A stretch of 8,554 nt of DNA from NCBI GenBank assembly GCA_025353085.1, contig JANXRI010000125.1, forward strand, positions 1-8,554, in the 5' to 3' direction. This DNA is from Betaproteobacteria bacterium (GTDB taxonomy: Bacteria > Pseudomonadota > Gammaproteobacteria > Burkholderiales > SG8-41). Position 1 is the stretch's first letter, and the number at the start of each line of letters is the position of its first letter. Shown piece by piece: positions 7,014 to 8,554 of this stretch. A model generated the notes under the pieces. That model saw nothing but the letters and a program-made list of their open reading frames with translations, made no database searches and was not told where the DNA came from. A program made the translations under genes and the position numbers.

Positions 7014-7141
7014 GATTAGGGTTCCGTTAATCTTATCATGGTAATTCGAAATCTCGCGCATGCCACACCGCCGTGCGAAATCAATAAACGCAACCTTTTA
7101 CCGCCGCACTTCCTTCTTTTTTCTAACCAACAGAGATCCGC
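7014..7141. promoter_or_regulatory. Divergent intergenic region between Bug gene 2 and the PuuE-like gene
   Basis: This 128-base spacer must hold the promoters for both directions. It is more AT-rich than the genes. It contains an imperfect palindrome TTATCATGGTAA (7033-7044, 10 of 12 positions symmetric), a short inverted repeat GATTA-N9-TAATC (7014-7018 and 7028-7032), and a pyrimidine tract ending in a T-run (7110-7124). I could not find a convincing -35/-10 pair for either strand. A weak AGAGA (7132-7136), 5 bases before the ATG at 7142, is the likely ribosome binding site of the plus-strand gene. Confidence 0.5.
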
Positions 7142-8035
7142 ATGCAACCGAAAATTTACGGCCCCTACCCGTTTGTCCCGATTTCCGAACGCAAGGGCTT
7201 CAAATGGCCCAACGGTGCGCGCGTCGCACTCTGGGTGATACCGAACATCGAATATTTCCATCTTGACGACCCAATGCCAGGCACCAATAACGAACGCATC
7301 GCGCGCGCGCATGCACGCATTCCTAACGTGCGCAACTGGGCGTTGCGCGATTACGGCAATCGAGTCGGTGTGTGGCGATTCATGGAAATGCTGTCGCGCC
7401 ACGGGATCCGTGGCACCGCGGCGCTCAACAGCGACGTGTGCATCCACCATCCGCAGATCATGGAAGCGACGATGAAACTCGGCTGGGAATTTATGGGACA
7501 TTGCCAGACCAACGCCGTTCGCATCAATGAAATGGAGCCCGAGCGCGAAAAGGAAGCGATTCACAACACACTCGAAATCATTGCGAAAACCACCGGCAAG
7601 AAACCCGCCGGCTGGCTGGGTGCCGGACTGGCGGAGACGTGGAACACAGTGGAATTTCTCGCAGATGAAGGTTGTCTGTACGTCGCCGACTGGGTGGCCG
7701 ACGATCTGCCGTTCCGCATGAACCTCGGTGGCAAAACGATCTATTCGATCCCCTACTCGCTACATTGCAATGACACGCCGCAGTTCTTCGACCAGAAGCA
7801 ATCCGCGGCGGAATTCGGCGAAGTGTTGCGACAGCAGTTCGATTGCCTTTACCGTGAAGGTGCCGAAACCTCGCGCGTCATGGCGATTGCATTGCATCCG
7901 TTTGTGTCTGGCGCCCCATACCGCATTGGCGCCATCGATGCCGCACTCGATTACATCTGTGGTCATGAGGGCGTATGGCTGGCAACCGGCGAAGAGATTA
8001 TTCGGGCTTATATCGCATCGGGTGCGAAGGTTTAA
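7142..8035 (+). CDS. Polysaccharide-deacetylase-fold hydrolase of the PuuE/HpPgdA-like group
   Basis: A 297-residue cytoplasmic protein without a signal peptide. Its order of blocks fits the NodB-like group that includes PuuE allantoinase and Helicobacter PgdA: ALWVIPNIEYF (29-39), YGNRVGVWRFMEMLSRHGIRGTAALNSD (71-98), GWEFMGHCQTN (114-124), GWLGAGLAETWNT (157-169), ADWVADDLP (182-190), HPFVSGAPYRI (252-262) and VWLATGEEI (278-286). In metal-dependent members the second motif is H-x3-H; here it reads His120-x3-Asn124, and the first-motif Asp position appears to be Glu37. Metal-free C-N hydrolysis, as described for PuuE, is therefore more likely than sugar deacetylation. Lack of export also argues against a peptidoglycan role. 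Its neighbours (amidases, carboxylate receptors) suggest a step in catabolism of a nitrogen-containing small molecule. The ATG at 7142 is preceded by a weak AGAGA. The exact reaction is not known. Confidence 0.88.
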   Translation: MQPKIYGPYPFVPISERKGFKWPNGARVALWVIPNIEYFHLDDPMPGTNNERIARAHARIPNVRNWALRDYGNRVGVWRFMEMLSRHGIRGTAALNSDVCIHHPQIMEATMKLGWEFMGHCQTNAVRINEMEPEREKEAIHNTLEIIAKTTGKKPAGWLGAGLAETWNTVEFLADEGCLYVADWVADDLPFRMNLGGKTIYSIPYSLHCNDTPQFFDQKQSAAEFGEVLRQQFDCLYREGAETSRVMAIALHPFVSGAPYRIGAIDAALDYICGHEGVWLATGEEIIRAYIASGAKV

Positions 8036-8047
8036 ACGCGCATCGAT

Positions 8048-8094
8048 CCGTGGAAGAAGATCCACGGTATAGCAACTGCGCACTTGCCCGTGGA
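8048..8094. terminator. Hairpin(s) after the PuuE-like gene; possible terminator without T-run
   Basis: CCGTGGA (8048-8054) and TCCACGG (8061-8067) form a perfect 7-bp stem with a 6-base loop, 12 bases past the stop codon at 8035. A second CCGTGGA at 8088-8094 can pair with the same TCCACGG, giving an alternative 7-bp stem with a 20-base loop. Neither is followed by a T-run on the plus strand, so an intrinsic terminator is uncertain; a processing site, a transcript-end stabiliser or a two-state switch are alternatives. The rest of the 177-base spacer (8095-8212) is AT-richer and I see no gene in it. Confidence 0.45.
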
Positions 8095-8212
8095 GTCTCG
8101 CTTTCGAAATATCGTTTGCAGTGTTCAAAAATTCAGGCAATGCTTTAAAACCTCATGAAGCCATGGCTCTACTGGAAATCAACCTTATCCAGATGAATAG
8201 TTTTATGTTGGT

Positions 8213-8554
8213 TCATTCGACATTGGCGCCGGAGAGCTTTACTGCTTCGCCCCACGTGACAAGCTCTGACGTAAGAAACGCGCGGAACTGCTCGCGAGTG
8301 TCCCCGATCGGCACCATCGAGAGGTCCTGGAAACGCCTCTGCACCTCCGGCGTCTTAAGTATCCGAACGACTTCGCCATTCAAGCGTTCGAGAATCGGTG
8401 GTGGCGTTTTGGCCGGCGCGACTAGCCCCGCCCATGCGATCACGTTGAAACCTTTGACGCCTTGTTCGTCGAGCGTCGGCACTGTGGGCAGGAACGGCGA
8501 GCGCTGCATTGAGGTGACACCGAGCGCGCGGACTTGGCCGGTTCGCACATACGG
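8213..8554 (-). CDS. TctC/Bug-family periplasmic solute-binding protein 3 (partial, N-terminal part outside the window)
   Basis: The C-terminal 113 residues of a third TctC/Bug-family receptor, read on the minus strand from the window edge to a TGA at 8215-8213. It lines up with the last third of the other two: VRALGVTSMQRSPFLPTVPT matches KLKALGITSVRRSPLLPNVPT of Bug protein 2. It continues through GFNVIAWAGLVAPAKTP, ILERLNGEVVRIL and EQFRAFLTSELVTW to the usual tail LSGANVE. The frame stays open to base 8554, so the true start lies beyond the window; the GTG at 8548 is internal. It converges on the PuuE-like gene and may belong to another operon to the right. Confidence 0.92.
   Translation of the reverse strand, partial: PYVRTGQVRALGVTSMQRSPFLPTVPTLDEQGVKGFNVIAWAGLVAPAKTPPPILERLNGEVVRILKTPEVQRRFQDLSMVPIGDTREQFRAFLTSELVTWGEAVKLSGANVE

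Noticed and set aside
1..8554. Mobile elements, CRISPR arrays, tRNA or rRNA genes, riboswitches
   Set aside because: No transposase or integrase frame, no regularly spaced repeats, no cloverleaf and no known riboswitch core could be recognised by reading both strands.

Overview
The window looks like a chromosomal catabolic (accessory metabolism) segment of a moderately GC-rich betaproteobacterium, most likely of the order Burkholderiales. The main reason is the local abundance of stand-alone TctC/Bug-type periplasmic solute-binding proteins: three are visible, with no TctA or TctB membrane partner in between. This gene expansion is typical of Bordetella, Cupriavidus and relatives. The taxonomic call is an inference from gene content only. 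There are no tRNA or rRNA genes, CRISPR arrays, insertion sequences or integrase remnants.

Layout. (1) Positions 1-71 hold the last 22 codons of a possible plus-strand gene that enters from outside. (2) Positions 72-281 are a leader with two small inverted repeats. (3) A plus-strand pair follows: amidase 1 (282-1940) and, 28 bases later, a MmgE/PrpD-family protein (1969-3342). (4) Only 7 bases later the genes converge on a minus-strand trio, transcribed right to left: Bug protein 2 (7013-6048), amidase 2 (5981-4341), Bug protein 1 (4318-3350). (5) A 128-base divergent spacer (7014-7141) separates that trio from a plus-strand PuuE/NodB-like polysaccharide-deacetylase-fold hydrolase (7142-8035). 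(6) A 177-base spacer with a hairpin follows, and then a third Bug protein (8554-8213, minus), cut by the window edge.

How the parts may work together (inference). The Bug proteins would capture small carboxylates, possibly amidated, in the periplasm. The two amidases and the PuuE-like protein, whose known relatives cleave C-N bonds in small molecules such as allantoin, would open or deamidate them in the cytoplasm. The MmgE/PrpD protein, whose relatives act on 2-methylcitrate, cis-aconitate or iminodisuccinate, would process the resulting polycarboxylate. The substrate cannot be read from the sequence.

The two amidases are clear paralogues. Both carry the same extra C-terminal helical segment behind a proline-rich linker. 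Amidase 1 has an altered Gly/Ser signature, while amidase 2 keeps the textbook one. These points, the unusual active-site positions in the PuuE-like and PrpD-like proteins, and a set of competing hairpins after the PuuE-like gene are the items most worth a second look. I see no strong evidence for a wholly new molecular system; the best candidate is an undescribed amide/polycarboxylate utilisation locus.
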